Assembly (NCBI GenBank): GCA_024684455.1
Contig: JAIKWU010000085.1
Span: forward strand, 1 to 60,272
From: Bacteroidaceae bacterium
Lineage (GTDB): Bacteria > Bacteroidota > Bacteroidia > Bacteroidales > Bacteroidaceae
Direction of reading: 5' to 3'
DNA: 60,272 nt
The notes under the pieces are model-generated. The model did not search any database. It was not told the origin of the DNA and saw only the letters and a list, made by a program, of their open reading frames with translations. This document shows, in pieces, positions 1 to 8,683 of the stretch; the stretch's first letter is position 1; each line of letters starts with the position of its first letter. A program made the translations under genes and the position numbers.

Positions 1-1053
1 ACTGCAATCATTATAATAGCCAATAATTCCGAGTGACAACTTTTCCGTTCCGGGCTCAAACTTCAGTGTCTTGAGGTTCGAACATCCGTTGAAAGCAAAG
101 TTGCCTATACTGTTAATATAGCCAGGAATTGTAAGCGAAGTCAGACCAGAACAACCACTAAAGGCACCCTGTCCAACGCTCTCAATACTCTTGCCCCAGG
201 AAAAAGTTGTAAGACCTGTGCAATAACGGAATGCATAGTTGCCTATAGTTGTGATTTGATTGGGAATCGTGAATGATTGAAGTCCTTTACACCCTGCAAA
301 AGCATAATCACTGATAAAAGTAATCTGTTCGGGAATGGTAAACGAGGTCATTCCCACGAAACCATCAAAGGCATGAGAGCCTAACTTCGTCACAGTAGAA
401 GGTAACTCAAAGGTGTTGAGAGCTGCATTTCCATAAAACATATATGGAGAGAGGGTCGTGACATTTGGCCCTATTGTAATATCTGCTAATGTGGATTGGT
501 TGGCAAGAGGAGAAAGACCGTAATCAGTAGAATAACTGAGTGGACGTCCCCAATAGAATTTTTCCAGATTTGCATCTTCAAAAAGTCCATGCTTGGAACC
601 GTTCATTGTGCCATAACCCAAAGATAGTGTGTTCTTACTGTCCTCTATTATCACTGTTCTCAATAATACGCACCCCGAGAAAGCATAATTACCAATCGAT
701 GTTACCTGCTCGGGGATTGTGATGCGATTCAAGGAGTTGCAACCTGAAAATGCGGATGAACCTACACTGGTAATATAATCGTTGAACGTAACCGTGGCAA
801 TTGATGTACACCCGCTAAAAGCATTATTCCCAATTCGTGTCACATAGTATGTCTTCCCATTGTGTGTTACTTTGTCGGGGATGATGACAGAGACATCCTT
901 GTAATCGCCGTAATTTTTTCCATAGGTCACCTCAACTGTCATATTGGTTGAGGATGTGATGTTATAATAAATTCCACCCTCATCAAAGTTGTAGGCAAAA
1001 GCCTGTATCATACAAATAAGGCTACAAAACAAACAAAAAAATTTCTTTTTCAT
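1..1053 (-). CDS. BspA-like LRR_5 surface protein, 3' part outside window
   Basis: The reading frame is open from the start codon at 1053 to the window edge (351 codons seen). It begins with a signal peptide (MKKKFFCLFCSLICMIQAFA) followed by a short domain containing GIYYN, the usual opening of Bacteroidales BspA-like proteins. Then come repeats of about 23 residues of the type IPxxVTSIGxxAFxGC, the LRR_5 (BspA/TpLRR) pattern. Such proteins are exported surface proteins, some of which bind host proteins or other bacteria; the ligand here is unknown. The gene is transcribed away from the OmpH-like gene, with a -7 box at 1100-1107. The C-terminal sorting region is not in the window. It resembles the larger protein at 14724-17495 and could be a paralogue. 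Confidence 0.9.
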   Translation of the reverse strand, partial: MKKKFFCLFCSLICMIQAFAYNFDEGGIYYNITSSTNMTVEVTYGKNYGDYKDVSVIIPDKVTHNGKTYYVTRIGNNAFSGCTSIATVTFNDYITSVGSSAFSGCNSLNRITIPEQVTSIGNYAFSGCVLLRTVIIEDSKNTLSLGYGTMNGSKHGLFEDANLEKFYWGRPLSYSTDYGLSPLANQSTLADITIGPNVTTLSPYMFYGNAALNTFELPSTVTKLGSHAFDGFVGMTSFTIPEQITFISDYAFAGCKGLQSFTIPNQITTIGNYAFRYCTGLTTFSWGKSIESVGQGAFSGCSGLTSLTIPGYINSIGNFAFNGCSNLKTLKFEPGTEKLSLGIIGYYNDCS

Positions 1054-1099
1054 GATTATTGATTAGGAATTATTTAGTTACAAGTGTTTTTAGGCATGG

Positions 1100-1131
1100 C
1101 AAAGATACAGTAAATCTTATAAAGGAACAAG
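1100..1131 (-). promoter_or_regulatory. promoter of BspA-like gene
   Basis: On the minus strand the -7 box is TATCTTTG (1100-1107) and the -33 position carries CTTG (1128-1131), 20 bp apart. This fits the Bacteroidota housekeeping promoter. It lies 47 bp before the start codon at 1053. Confidence 0.55.
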
Positions 1132-1242
1132 TATTTTGAAAAAAAATTGCTATATAGCATTACTTCGGAGGAGTTAATCCGAGGAATGATTTTAACTTCT
1201 CTAATTTTGTATTATATATATAAATGTATGATTAACAATAAT

Positions 1243-1277
1243 GCAGAGCGCGGCACCCATGCGGATGTTGCGCTCTG
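1243..1277 (-). terminator. possible terminator of OmpH-like gene
   Basis: CAGAGCGC and GCGCTCTG form inverted arms around a loop of about 18 bases, just past the stop of the minus-strand OmpH-like gene. The downstream T-run is poor, so this is a weak call. Confidence 0.4.
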
Positions 1278-1302
1278 TTAGTCTATTGAAATAGATGTGC
1301 TT

Positions 1303-1944
1303 TTATTTCTTGGTGCTGCCTCCCTTGCTAGCATCTTGAGCAGCATCGGCAGTTTCGTCCTTTTTCTTGTCCTTGGCGTAGCGCTTGTTGAGGGCAGCGA
1401 CGACTTCTTCGGTCACGTCGTAGGCCTCGTTGGCGTAGAGGACGTTGTCGATGCCGCTGGACTTGCAGAGGATGAAGTCGAAGCCTTTCTCCTTGGCGTA
1501 ACTGTCCATGAACGACTTGATGGTGTCGGTGAGGGCCTGGAGTTCCTTCTGGTATTCTTCCTGAAGCGAGTTACTGAGGCGTGTCTGCAGGTCTTCGATG
1601 TCCTGCTGGAGTTTTGCCAGACGGGCCTGTTCCTTATTGAACTGCTCTTCTGTGTACTGGTTGCTTTGGGCTTTCTTCTGGAATTCCTGCACTTGGGCGG
1701 CGAAGTTGCGGCCTTTCTGTGTGATGGTGGCTTCGGCGTTGGCCTGCTTTTTCTGGAAGTTGTCGCTGGCGTCCTTGTAGAGTTCGTACTGGCTGGTGAG
1801 CGTGTCGATGAGGACGTAGGCGATTTTCAGTTGTTGAACTTCCTGAGCAGGTGCGGCTGTGGGCTGCGCAGTTTCTTCTTTGGGATTGTTGTTGCACGCT
1901 GCGAAGAGGGCAGCGGCGGCGAGAGTGTAAAAGATTTTCTTCAT
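1303..1944 (-). CDS. OmpH/Skp-family periplasmic lipoprotein
   Basis: The 213-residue product starts with a lipoprotein signal (lipobox LFAAC, Cys17). It then has a long charged helical stretch (about residues 50-140) rich in Gln, Glu and Lys, as in the coiled-coil tentacles of Skp/OmpH chaperones. A more compact end contains KGFDFILCKSSGIDNVLYAN, typical of the OmpH family. Skp-type proteins hold unfolded outer-membrane proteins in the periplasm; the lipid anchor is a common Bacteroidota variant. The tail is Lys-rich. It lies 21 bp downstream of the small membrane protein gene on the same strand and is probably co-transcribed with it. The exact client role is inferred from the family only. 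Confidence 0.82.
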   Translation of the reverse strand: MKKIFYTLAAAALFAACNNNPKEETAQPTAAPAQEVQQLKIAYVLIDTLTSQYELYKDASDNFQKKQANAEATITQKGRNFAAQVQEFQKKAQSNQYTEEQFNKEQARLAKLQQDIEDLQTRLSNSLQEEYQKELQALTDTIKSFMDSYAKEKGFDFILCKSSGIDNVLYANEAYDVTEEVVAALNKRYAKDKKKDETADAAQDASKGGSTKK

Positions 1945-1965
1945 ATTGAAATTGGGTTAATGGTT

Positions 1966-2175
1966 TTAACGGACTATTTCGCTGACTCCTTTGCTGCGGT
2001 GGCGTGCTGCAAAGTCTTGGCTCTGCACGCAGGTGATGCCACGGTCTCGCATGGCTTTGTTGCCCGACACGTGTGTGTTCGGGAAGCGTCCGTTCTTCTT
2101 GAGAAGGATGGAAATAGCCAAAAAAGCCATGCAAAAGACAAGAATTATGGCTGAGAGTAGCAGAAGTTTCAGCAT
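1966..2175 (-). CDS. small single-pass membrane protein
   Basis: The 69-residue protein has one N-terminal membrane segment (about residues 3-24) followed by a basic, cytoplasmic-looking tail. The tail contains FPNTHVSGNKAMRDRGITCVQSQD, with a single Cys. I recall similar short proteins with a KxxGIxCVxxQD-like tail in other Bacteroidales, but no function is known to me. It is directly upstream of the OmpH-like gene and shares its direction. The overlapping forward frame is a shadow: the minus frame has the signal-like start and a -7 box upstream at 2194-2201. Confidence 0.65.
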   Translation of the reverse strand: MLKLLLLSAIILVFCMAFLAISILLKKNGRFPNTHVSGNKAMRDRGITCVQSQDFAARHRSKGVSEIVR

Positions 2176-2193
2176 TATTTGTTAATTTTGTGG

Positions 2194-2201
2194 CAAAGTT
2201 A
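2194..2201 (-). promoter_or_regulatory. -7 box for small membrane protein / OmpH operon
   Basis: The minus strand reads TAACTTTG, a good Bacteroidota -7 element, 19 bp before the start at 2175. No clear TTTG is seen at -33. Confidence 0.5.
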
Positions 2202-2252
2202 AGCAAAACTAAGCAACATTAAACTATAATCATTTAACATTTAACATTTATT

Positions 2253-3695
2253 ATGGTAGAATTAACTCCAAAGGCGGTGTTTGACTATTTCAAGCAAATT
2301 AACCGCGTGCCTCGTCCTTCAAAACACGAGGAGCAGATGATTGCGTGGCTGCAGCAGTTTGCTGCCGAACATGGGTTCCCGTGCAAGGTGGATAGGGCGG
2401 GCAATGTGCTCATTTCGAAGCCTGCGACCCAGGGCTATGAGAACCATCCTGGTGTCGTCCTTCAAGGTCACATGGACATGGTGTGTGAGAAGGTTTCCAG
2501 CATCGAGTTCGACTTTATGAAACAGCCTATCGAGAGTTATGTCGATGGCGAGTGGATGAAGGCTCGCGGCACGACGCTCGGTGCCGACTGCGGCATTGGC
2601 GACGCGCTGGCACTGGCTGTGCTGACCGATCCGAACGTGCAGCACGGTCCGCTGGAGTGTCTTTTCACGCGCGACGAAGAGACGGGCCTGACGGGTGCTT
2701 TCGAAATAGAACCAGGCTTCATGAACGGTCAGTATCTCATCAATCTCGATTCTGAGGACGAGGGCGAAATCTTCGTCGGATGCGCCGGTGGTGCAGGCAC
2801 GACTGCCACGTTCCGCTACACCCGCGAGGCTGTTCCCGACGGCTATGTCATGCTCCGTGTCATGGTCGATAAACTGACAGGCGGACACTCGGGCGACGAC
2901 ATCAACAAGCGACGTGCCAATGCCAACAAGGTGCTTGCCCGATTCCTCTATCAAGTGTGGGACAAGTATGATGCACGCCTCATCGACCTGAAAGGCGGCA
3001 ACCTGCACAATGCCATTCCGCGCGACGCCCAGGCCGTGATTGCTGTCCCTGCGAAGGACAAGGAGCAGGTGCGCATCGACTTCAATGTCTTTGCCGCCGA
3101 GGTGGAGGACGAATTTCAGGTGGAGGAGCCGAACATCGAGTTTGTGCTTCAGTCGGCCGACGACGTTGCTGCCGAAGCCATCGACCAGACGACGGCACGC
3201 AACCTCATCTTTGCGCTTCAGGCCCTGCACAACGGCATTCTGGAGATGAACCAAAGCATCCACGAACTCGTCGAGACCAGTTCAAACCTGGCCAGCATCC
3301 GCACCCACGACGACACGATTGTGATTGTCACCAGCCAGCGCAGTTCGGCCACCAGTGCACGCGACAACATGTGCCGTACCATTGCCGCCGCGTTCCGTCT
3401 GGCTGGTGCCGAAGTCGAAATCGGCGACGGCTACCCAGGCTGGAAGCCCAATCCGCACTCCCACCTGCTTGAAGTCACTGTCGATGCCTACAAGCGGATT
3501 TTCGGGAAGGAGCCGAAGGTGCGTGCCATCCATGCCGGCCTCGAATGCGGACTGTTCAGTGAGAAATATCCTGGCCTCGACATGGTCAGTTTCGGACCTA
3601 CGCTCCGTGGCGTCCACTCGCCCGACGAACGCCTGCTCATTCCCACCGTGCAAATGGTTTGGGACCATCTCGTCGAAGTGCTGCGATGCCTGTGA
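2253..3695 (+). CDS. pepD: aminoacyl-histidine dipeptidase (Xaa-His dipeptidase)
   Basis: The 480-residue protein matches the M20C metallopeptidase PepD in length and motifs. PepD hydrolyses dipeptides such as carnosine-type Xaa-His in the cytoplasm. The metal and catalytic residues are visible: QGHMDMV (His73, Asp75), GADCGIG (Asp112), TRDEETG (Glu142-Glu143), and the distal VRAIHAGLECG with its His. GGHSGDDI marks the lid or dimerisation domain. No signal peptide is present. The start ATG at 2253 follows AT-rich heptamer-like repeats (TTTAACA) and no Shine-Dalgarno. A strong hairpin terminator follows at 3710-3751. Confidence 0.95.
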   Translation: MVELTPKAVFDYFKQINRVPRPSKHEEQMIAWLQQFAAEHGFPCKVDRAGNVLISKPATQGYENHPGVVLQGHMDMVCEKVSSIEFDFMKQPIESYVDGEWMKARGTTLGADCGIGDALALAVLTDPNVQHGPLECLFTRDEETGLTGAFEIEPGFMNGQYLINLDSEDEGEIFVGCAGGAGTTATFRYTREAVPDGYVMLRVMVDKLTGGHSGDDINKRRANANKVLARFLYQVWDKYDARLIDLKGGNLHNAIPRDAQAVIAVPAKDKEQVRIDFNVFAAEVEDEFQVEEPNIEFVLQSADDVAAEAIDQTTARNLIFALQALHNGILEMNQSIHELVETSSNLASIRTHDDTIVIVTSQRSSATSARDNMCRTIAAAFRLAGAEVEIGDGYPGWKPNPHSHLLEVTVDAYKRIFGKEPKVRAIHAGLECGLFSEKYPGLDMVSFGPTLRGVHSPDERLLIPTVQMVWDHLVEVLRCL

Positions 3696-3709
3696 TGCAG
3701 GATGACTGA

Positions 3710-3757
3710 CAGAACGGCGCAGTGAGAGAAATCTTTCACTGCGCCGTTCTGTTTCTT
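3710..3757 (+). terminator. terminator after pepD
   Basis: A perfect 16-bp stem (CAGAACGGCGCAGTGA at 3710-3725 with its complement at 3736-3751) encloses a 10-base loop and is followed by TTTCTT. It is a factor-independent terminator 15 bp past the pepD stop. Confidence 0.85.
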
Positions 3758-3779
3758 GTACATAACTTCCAGCCCCCCT

Positions 3780-3860
3780 CCAAGCACTTGGCGTAATCAC
3801 GCCAAGTGCTTAGCGTGAAAATTCCAAGTGCTTAGCGTAGAATTTCCAAGTACTTGGCGT
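3780..3860. repeat. 22-bp-phased tetrad array, family 1, copy 1
   Basis: Four 15-bp sites start at 3780, 3802, 3824 and 3846, exactly 22 bp apart, separated by 7 bases (aatcacg, gaaaatt, agaattt). The sites are CCAAGCACTTGGCGT, CCAAGTGCTTAGCGT twice, and CCAAGTACTTGGCGT. The core CCAAG-NN-CTTGG is a dyad, and when the spacer ends in ACG the dyad grows to 18 bp. The array lies between the converging 3' ends of pepD and the GIN lipoprotein gene, downstream of a separate terminator. Confidence 0.95.
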
Positions 3861-3864
3861 GGCT

Positions 3865-4554
3865 TTAGTTCAGCCTATCGTTGACCGTTGTGGTGGGGTT
3901 GCTCTGGATGTCTTTCGTGTCGGCATGTCCGTCGAGGTTGACGATCTGGGTGCCCCATGCCTGAAGGTTGAGATGGCGGACGTCGAGCGTGAGGCGGGTC
4001 GAACCGTGTCCGTCGGCAATGATCATCGCCTCGTCGCCTCGAACGAGGCCGAAGTCGGCTTCGGCATTTTCAAGCGATGTGTATTTCAGGGTTTGGCAGT
4101 CGAGGGTGTCGGCTTCGATGCGTCCGTCTTGCATGTTTCCGATTTCGAGGTGGTCGGTGTGAAGCGTGCCTCGTAGGCGAATGGTCCCGTTGCCATAGTT
4201 GGACAGGAGCGTGAGGGTGGGGGAGGTGACTGCCAGCGAGCCGTCGCCTGCGTTGCCGACGAGGTTGACGGTGAGTCCTGCGTCGTCGATGTCAATGTCG
4301 TAGTCAGCGAGTTGGAATGGATTGCCGACGAAGGTGACGCTGCATGGTCCTTCGGTCCATTCGATGTCCATGTCGGTGAAGATGTTGATTTGCTGGAAGT
4401 TACGGCTGGCCGGAATGATTGTTCTGATGATGTTTCCCGAGTGCGTGCTGTCTGCCGTCACTTCGTTTTCCGTCGTTGTTTTTGGGGAATGGGTGCAGGC
4501 ATTGAGCAGAAGCAGTGAGAGTGCAAACAGGGTCAGAATATGCTGTTTTTTCAT
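3865..4554 (-). CDS. GIN-domain (DUF2807) lipoprotein
   Basis: The 229-residue protein has a lipoprotein signal with Cys20 in LLLNAC. It is followed by a Thr/Ser-rich linker and a repetitive beta-strand domain. The domain opens with FQQINIFTDMDIEWTEGP and continues with short strand repeats (IRLRGTLHTDHLEIGNMQDG, IEADTLDCQTLKY). This is the head GIN domain (DUF2807), a right-handed parallel beta-helix found in many Bacteroidota envelope proteins. Function is unknown; the family is annotated as a putative adhesin or auto-transporter head, which is not proven. The stop lies 4 bp past the tetrad array. The start at 4554 has a -7 box at 4574-4581. Confidence 0.85.
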   Translation of the reverse strand: MKKQHILTLFALSLLLLNACTHSPKTTTENEVTADSTHSGNIIRTIIPASRNFQQINIFTDMDIEWTEGPCSVTFVGNPFQLADYDIDIDDAGLTVNLVGNAGDGSLAVTSPTLTLLSNYGNGTIRLRGTLHTDHLEIGNMQDGRIEADTLDCQTLKYTSLENAEADFGLVRGDEAMIIADGHGSTRLTLDVRHLNLQAWGTQIVNLDGHADTKDIQSNPTTTVNDRLN

Positions 4555-4573
4555 CGAATTCTTATTTTTGTGG

Positions 4574-4581
4574 CAAAGTTA
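4574..4581 (-). promoter_or_regulatory. -7 box of GIN lipoprotein gene
   Basis: TAACTTTG on the minus strand, 19 bp before the start at 4554. It is back to back with the forward -7 box at 4606-4613, so the two promoters share one control region. Confidence 0.5.
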
Positions 4582-4605
4582 GTGGAAAAAGTCGGAAAAT
4601 TACAT

Positions 4606-4613
4606 TATCTTTG
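4606..4613 (+). promoter_or_regulatory. -7 box upstream of GxxExxY gene
   Basis: TATCTTTG on the plus strand, 88 bp before the start at 4702. No clear -33 TTTG is seen. Confidence 0.45.
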
Positions 4614-4701
4614 CGAACAAAATGAAGTGAAGATATAGAAAAAACATATTGCTCCGCAATAATTAAACGAATTGTACAGATAGTTTTTTTGAAAAGAAAG
4701 C

Positions 4702-5100
4702 ATGACGAAAGAACCGATGACATATAGCATTATTGGTGCGGCTATGGAAGTACATCGACAACTGGGTTGCGGTTTTTCAGAGAAAGTCTATCAAGAGGCC
4801 TTGGAAGAGGAATTTGTTGCACGAGGGATTCCGTATGAAAGAGAAAAACGAATGCAGGTAGTGTACAAAGGCAAGGTTCTCTCTATGGAATTCGTTCCTG
4901 ATTTCGTTTGTTATGGGAGAATTATTGTTGAACTGAAGGCTGTACAAGAATTGGTGGGGTTGCACGAAGCACAGGCAATTAATTATGCGCGTGTCGGGAA
5001 TATGGAAGTTGCGCTGTTGTTAAACTTTGGTGCTGAATCGTTAGAGTATGAGAGGTTGTTCAATCCCAATTATAAAAACAGATTTGTTGAATTCGTTTAA
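4702..5100 (+). CDS. GxxExxY family protein
   Basis: The 132-residue protein carries the family signature at Gly24-x-x-Glu27-x-x-Tyr30 (CGFSEKVYQEAL). Later come a Lys/Asp-rich strand region (YKGKVLSMEFVPDFV) and IIVELKAVQELVGLHEAQ. The spacing of E, D and ELK resembles a restriction-endonuclease-like core, but this is only a structural guess. The family is widespread in Bacteroidota and has no established role. An alternative start at Met6 is possible. It lies alone between a divergent lipoprotein gene and slyD, and is more AT-rich than slyD-aroC. Confidence 0.85.
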   Translation: MTKEPMTYSIIGAAMEVHRQLGCGFSEKVYQEALEEEFVARGIPYEREKRMQVVYKGKVLSMEFVPDFVCYGRIIVELKAVQELVGLHEAQAINYARVGNMEVALLLNFGAESLEYERLFNPNYKNRFVEFV

Positions 5101-5156
5101 TTAGCTCGAAGAGCTATGTAAGATTATAGTGTTAATTCTATTGTGAGATAAGATTT

Positions 5157-5741
5157 ATGGCAGTACAAAATGATTACATGACCGTGGCTTACCGTCTGTA
5201 TGTCCGCGAAGAGGGTGATGAGGAAGAGGTGCTGGTTGAGATGTGTACGAAAGACAAACCGTTCCGCTTCATCACGCATTTAGGCTGCGTGCTTCCCGCC
5301 TTTGAGGAGGCTATGGAGCCGCTGGCGACGGGCGACGAGTTCAACATCGTAATCCCGCATGACAAGGCATACGGCGATGTGGACGACAGCCGCATCTTTG
5401 ATGTGCCTAAGGATGTTTTCACGGTTGATGGAAAGTTCGACGAGGAAAACATCTACGAGGGCAATATCATCCCGATGCAGGACGAACTCGGACAGCCGTT
5501 CAGTGCGACGGTCATCGACGTGAAGGACGACGCTGTGACCATCGACCTGAACCATCCCCGTGCGGGACAGGACCTCCACTTTCGCGGCATCGTCGTTGAA
5601 AAGCGCGAGGCTACGCCCGACGAAATCACGGGCATGGTGAACATGATGGCTAACGACACCTGTGGCTGTGAATGCGAAGACTGCGGCGGACATGGAAAGA
5701 AACATCACCACGGCGACTGCGGCTGTGGACATTGTCACTGA
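5157..5741 (+). CDS. slyD: SlyD-type FKBP peptidyl-prolyl isomerase with metal-binding tail
   Basis: The 194-residue protein fits SlyD: two FKBP half-domains around an insert-in-flap chaperone domain (roughly residues 65-135). [17 protein letters not shown] and [18 protein letters not shown] mark the FKBP parts. The last 25-30 residues are rich in Cys and His ([20 protein letters not shown] and beyond), the metal-binding tail that lets SlyD bind nickel, zinc or copper. Such proteins fold proline-limited substrates and deliver metal in the cytoplasm. The stop overlaps the aroC start by one base, so the two are probably translationally coupled. Confidence 0.93.
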   Translation: MAVQNDYMTVAYRLYVREEGDEEEVLVEMCTKDKPFRFITHLGCVLPAFEEAMEPLATGDEFNIVIPHDKAYGDVDDSRIFDVPKDVFTVDGKFDEENIYEGNIIPMQDELGQPFSATVIDVKDDAVTIDLNHPRAGQDLHFRGIVVEKREATPDEITGMVNMMANDTCGCECEDCGGHGKKHHHGDCGCGHCH

Positions 5742-6817
5742 TGAGAAATACGTTTGGAAATATCTTCACGCTGACGACGTTTGGCGAGAGTCATGGTGAA
5801 GCCATCGGCGGGGTAATCGACGGTATGCCTGCGGGCATAACGGTCGATGTGGAATTTGTGCAGAGCGAACTCGACCGACGCCGGCCTGGGCAGAGCCAAC
5901 TCACTACGGCACGTCGGGAACAGGATCGTGTGGAGGTGCTGTCGGGGGTGTTCGAAGGAGTGACGACGGGTACGCCCATCGGCTTCATCGTGCGCAACAG
6001 CGACCACCACTCGCAGGACTACGAAGAACTTCGTAATATGTTCCGTCCTTCTCATGCCGATTTCACCTATCAGCAGAAGTATGGCGTGCGTGACCATCGC
6101 GGTGGCGGACGCTCGTCGGCACGCGAGACCGTCGCCCGTGTGGTAGGCGGCGCTTTTGCGAAACTGGCGTTGCGTCAACTGGGCATCCATATCACAGCCT
6201 ATACCTCACAAGTGGGTGACATTGCCCTCGATGATGACTACCATCTGTTTGACTTCAGCGAAATCGAGAAGAACCCTGTGCGTTGTCCCGAGCCTGACAA
6301 GGCGCAACAGATGGAACGCCTCATTATGGAGGTGAAGCAGGCGGGCGACACCATCGGCGGCATCGTGACTTGCGTCGTCGAAGGCTGTCCTGTGGGACTG
6401 GGCGAACCCGTCTTTGGAAAACTGCATAGCCAACTGGGTGCCGCAATGCTCAGCATCAATGCCGCCAAAGCATTCGAGGTGGGCGACGGCTTTGCCGGTT
6501 GTCGACGGAAAGGCAGTGAGCAGAACGATATCTTCACCAACGCTGGCGGTCGCATTCGCACACTTACGAACCATAGTGGCGGCATACAGGGCGGCATCTC
6601 GAATGGCGAGGACATCGTGTTCCGTGTCGGCTTCAAACCTGTCGCCACGCTGCTGCGTGAACAGCCGACCGTCGATACTGAAGGCCGCGACGTGTGGCTC
6701 GCGATGCGTGGCCGCCACGACCCATGCGTGCTGCCGCGTGCAGTACCCATCGTCGAGGCCATGACCGCCATGACGCTGCTTGACTTCTATCTTTTGAACA
6801 GAACTGTAACCTTATAA
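5741..6817 (+). CDS. aroC: chorismate synthase
   Basis: From the ATG at 5741 the product is 358 residues, the usual length for AroC. It converts 5-enolpyruvylshikimate-3-phosphate to chorismate using reduced FMN. Seen motifs are [11 protein letters not shown] near the N-terminus, [34 protein letters not shown] and [14 protein letters not shown]. The frame extends 23 codons upstream into slyD, but the start at 5741 matches the family N-terminus ([19 protein letters not shown]) and overlaps the slyD stop. Nine bases separate the stop and ssb. Confidence 0.97.
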   Translation: MRNTFGNIFTLTTFGESHGEAIGGVIDGMPAGITVDVEFVQSELDRRRPGQSQLTTARREQDRVEVLSGVFEGVTTGTPIGFIVRNSDHHSQDYEELRNMFRPSHADFTYQQKYGVRDHRGGGRSSARETVARVVGGAFAKLALRQLGIHITAYTSQVGDIALDDDYHLFDFSEIEKNPVRCPEPDKAQQMERLIMEVKQAGDTIGGIVTCVVEGCPVGLGEPVFGKLHSQLGAAMLSINAAKAFEVGDGFAGCRRKGSEQNDIFTNAGGRIRTLTNHSGGIQGGISNGEDIVFRVGFKPVATLLREQPTVDTEGRDVWLAMRGRHDPCVLPRAVPIVEAMTAMTLLDFYLLNRTVTL

Positions 6818-6825
6818 AAACCAAT

Positions 6826-7266
6826 ATGAACAAAGTAATGCTCATCGGCAACGTGGGTGCCGACCCCGTGGTCCGCTATCTCGACGGCGGCGTCTGTGTG
6901 GCGCAGGTACGTCTCGCCACCACTGAGCGTGGCTATACGTTGCAGAATGGTACGCAAGTGCCCGACCGCACCGAATGGCACGATGTCATCTTCTGGCGCG
7001 GCATCGCTGAGACGGTGGAGAAGTACGTCCACAAGGGCGACAAACTCTTTGTGGAAGGCAAGATCCAGTCGCGCACCTACATTGATAAGTCTGGGGTGCA
7101 ACGACGTGTTGTCGAAATCATGGCAGAGAACATGGAAATGCTCACCCGTCATGCTAATCCAGCGTCTGCCGAAACGCCGCAGTCTGCACCAGCGCCTCAC
7201 CCCGTTCAGCCATCCACACCTGCGGCCGTCTCACCTCAGGAAAACAACGACGACGTTCCCTTCTAA
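6826..7266 (+). CDS. ssb: single-stranded DNA-binding protein
   Basis: The 146-residue protein has an OB fold over about residues 1-108 (MNKVMLIGNVGADPVVRYLDGG, then TEWHDVIFWRGIAETVEKY and GDKLFVEGKIQSRTY). A Pro/Ala-rich flexible linker leads to the acidic tip DDVPF, which recruits partner proteins in SSB. It coats single-stranded DNA during replication and repair. The next gene starts immediately after the stop. Confidence 0.96.
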   Translation: MNKVMLIGNVGADPVVRYLDGGVCVAQVRLATTERGYTLQNGTQVPDRTEWHDVIFWRGIAETVEKYVHKGDKLFVEGKIQSRTYIDKSGVQRRVVEIMAENMEMLTRHANPASAETPQSAPAPHPVQPSTPAAVSPQENNDDVPF

Positions 7267-7887
7267 ATGCTATACTTCGACAAACAGCACGCAGGCTGGC
7301 GCATTGCCATCTGGCATGTGACCGAGACGCTTGAAGAACTCTTGGCATTGCTGCCCGACGAAGAAGTCGTCAGTACGGAAGCCGAGTCACGCTTCCGCTC
7401 CGAATCCCGTATTTTGGAGTGGACGGCGGTGCGGGTGTTACTGTACGATATGCTCGACCGCCAGGTGCCAATTCTGTATGAAGAGAATGGTGCGCCTTAT
7501 CTGCCTGAGTACGAACATCTTGACATCAGTATCTCTCACACACGCGGCTATGTCGCAGTGGCTCTGGCAGAACATGGCGCCATCGGCATCGACATCGAGC
7601 AAATCGGAGCGAAGGTCGAGCGTGTGCGCCACAAGTTCATCCGTGATGACGAAGACGCTGAGACGCTGGAGAAGTTGCTGCTGCACTGGTCGGCGAAGGA
7701 GACTGCGTTCAAGATTCTCAACCGCAGCAAGGTGGATTTTAAGAAACATCTCCGTGTGCTGCCGTTCGAGCAGCAGGAAGAGGGTGAATTCACGTTGCAG
7801 GAGTACAAGACGAACGACGAAGAACACCTGACGATTTACTACAAAGTCTTTCCCGACTTTGTGCTGACATATTCCATTCAAAGTTAA
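7267..7887 (+). CDS. 4'-phosphopantetheinyl transferase superfamily protein
   Basis: The 206-residue protein has the Sfp/AcpT signatures GIDIEQ (Asp109, Glu111) and WSAKETAFKI (Glu145). These bind magnesium and coenzyme A to place the phosphopantetheine arm on carrier proteins. The substrate carrier is not evident; no acyl carrier protein or synthase is nearby. The ATG follows the ssb stop with no gap, indicating coupling. The length suggests a stand-alone Sfp-type enzyme rather than the shorter AcpS. Confidence 0.88.
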   Translation: MLYFDKQHAGWRIAIWHVTETLEELLALLPDEEVVSTEAESRFRSESRILEWTAVRVLLYDMLDRQVPILYEENGAPYLPEYEHLDISISHTRGYVAVALAEHGAIGIDIEQIGAKVERVRHKFIRDDEDAETLEKLLLHWSAKETAFKILNRSKVDFKKHLRVLPFEQQEEGEFTLQEYKTNDEEHLTIYYKVFPDFVLTYSIQS

Positions 7888-7894
7888 ATTGACC

Positions 7895-8656
7895 ATGAAA
7901 CCAACTCCGATACTGATTGCCGGTCCCTGCGTCATCGAGTCGATGGATGTGCTTGATGCCGTGGCACAGGAACTGGTGCGACTGAACCAGAAGTTCGGCA
8001 CCGACATCATCTTCAAGGCATCGTTTGACAAAGCCAACCGCACGTCGCTGCATTCGTATCGTGGTCCTGGACTTGAGAAAGGTCTGCAGATGCTTGCCGA
8101 CATCAAGGAACGCTACGGCCTGAGGGTGCTCACCGACATTCACGAGAGTCAGCAGGCACAGCCCGTCGGTCAGGTGGTCGATGTGCTGCAGATTCCCGCA
8201 TTCCTCTGTCGTCAGACAGATTTGCTTGTGGCTGCTGCAAAGACGGGAAAGGCTGTTAATGTGAAAAAAGCACAGTTTCTGTCTGGGCTTGACATGGAAT
8301 ATCCTGTGCAGAAGGTGCGTGAGAGCGGTAACGACAACGTGTGGCTGACGGAACGAGGCAACATCTACGGCTACAACAACCTTGTCGTCGATTTCCGCAA
8401 CATTGCCGACATGCACCGCTTCACAGACACTGTCATCATGGACTGTACACACAGCGTACAGCGTCCTGGTGCTGCGGGAGGCAAAACGGGCGGCAACCGT
8501 GAGTTCATCCCTGCAATGGCTTTGGCTGCCAAAGCCTTCGGTGCGAACGGCTATTTCTTCGAAGTCCATCCCGACCCCGACCATGCCCTCAGTGACGGAC
8601 CGAACATGCTGCGTCTGCAGGACTTCGAGGCCGTTGTAGCCTCATTGATACAATAA
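7895..8656 (+). CDS. kdsA: 3-deoxy-8-phosphooctulonate synthase
   Basis: The 253-residue product condenses arabinose 5-phosphate and phosphoenolpyruvate to Kdo-8-phosphate for the lipopolysaccharide core. Seen motifs: LIAGPCVIES at the N-terminus, FKASFDKANRTS, RGPGLEKGLQ, IPAFLCRQTDLL, CTHSVQRPGAAGGKTGGNRE and FFEVHPDPDHALSDGPN. The ATG at 7895 is preferred over an in-frame TTG at 7889. It is followed by kdsD, which makes its substrate. Confidence 0.97.
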   Translation: MKPTPILIAGPCVIESMDVLDAVAQELVRLNQKFGTDIIFKASFDKANRTSLHSYRGPGLEKGLQMLADIKERYGLRVLTDIHESQQAQPVGQVVDVLQIPAFLCRQTDLLVAAAKTGKAVNVKKAQFLSGLDMEYPVQKVRESGNDNVWLTERGNIYGYNNLVVDFRNIADMHRFTDTVIMDCTHSVQRPGAAGGKTGGNREFIPAMALAAKAFGANGYFFEVHPDPDHALSDGPNMLRLQDFEAVVASLIQ

Positions 8657-8683
8657 AAGGACCGAAACAAAAAACGAATAATA

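Noticed and set aside
3780-3860. Regular short repeats with spacers that look like a small CRISPR array
   Set aside because: Repeats are only 15-18 bp and spacers 4-7 bp; there are no cas genes, and the same repeat recurs with four units at scattered places.
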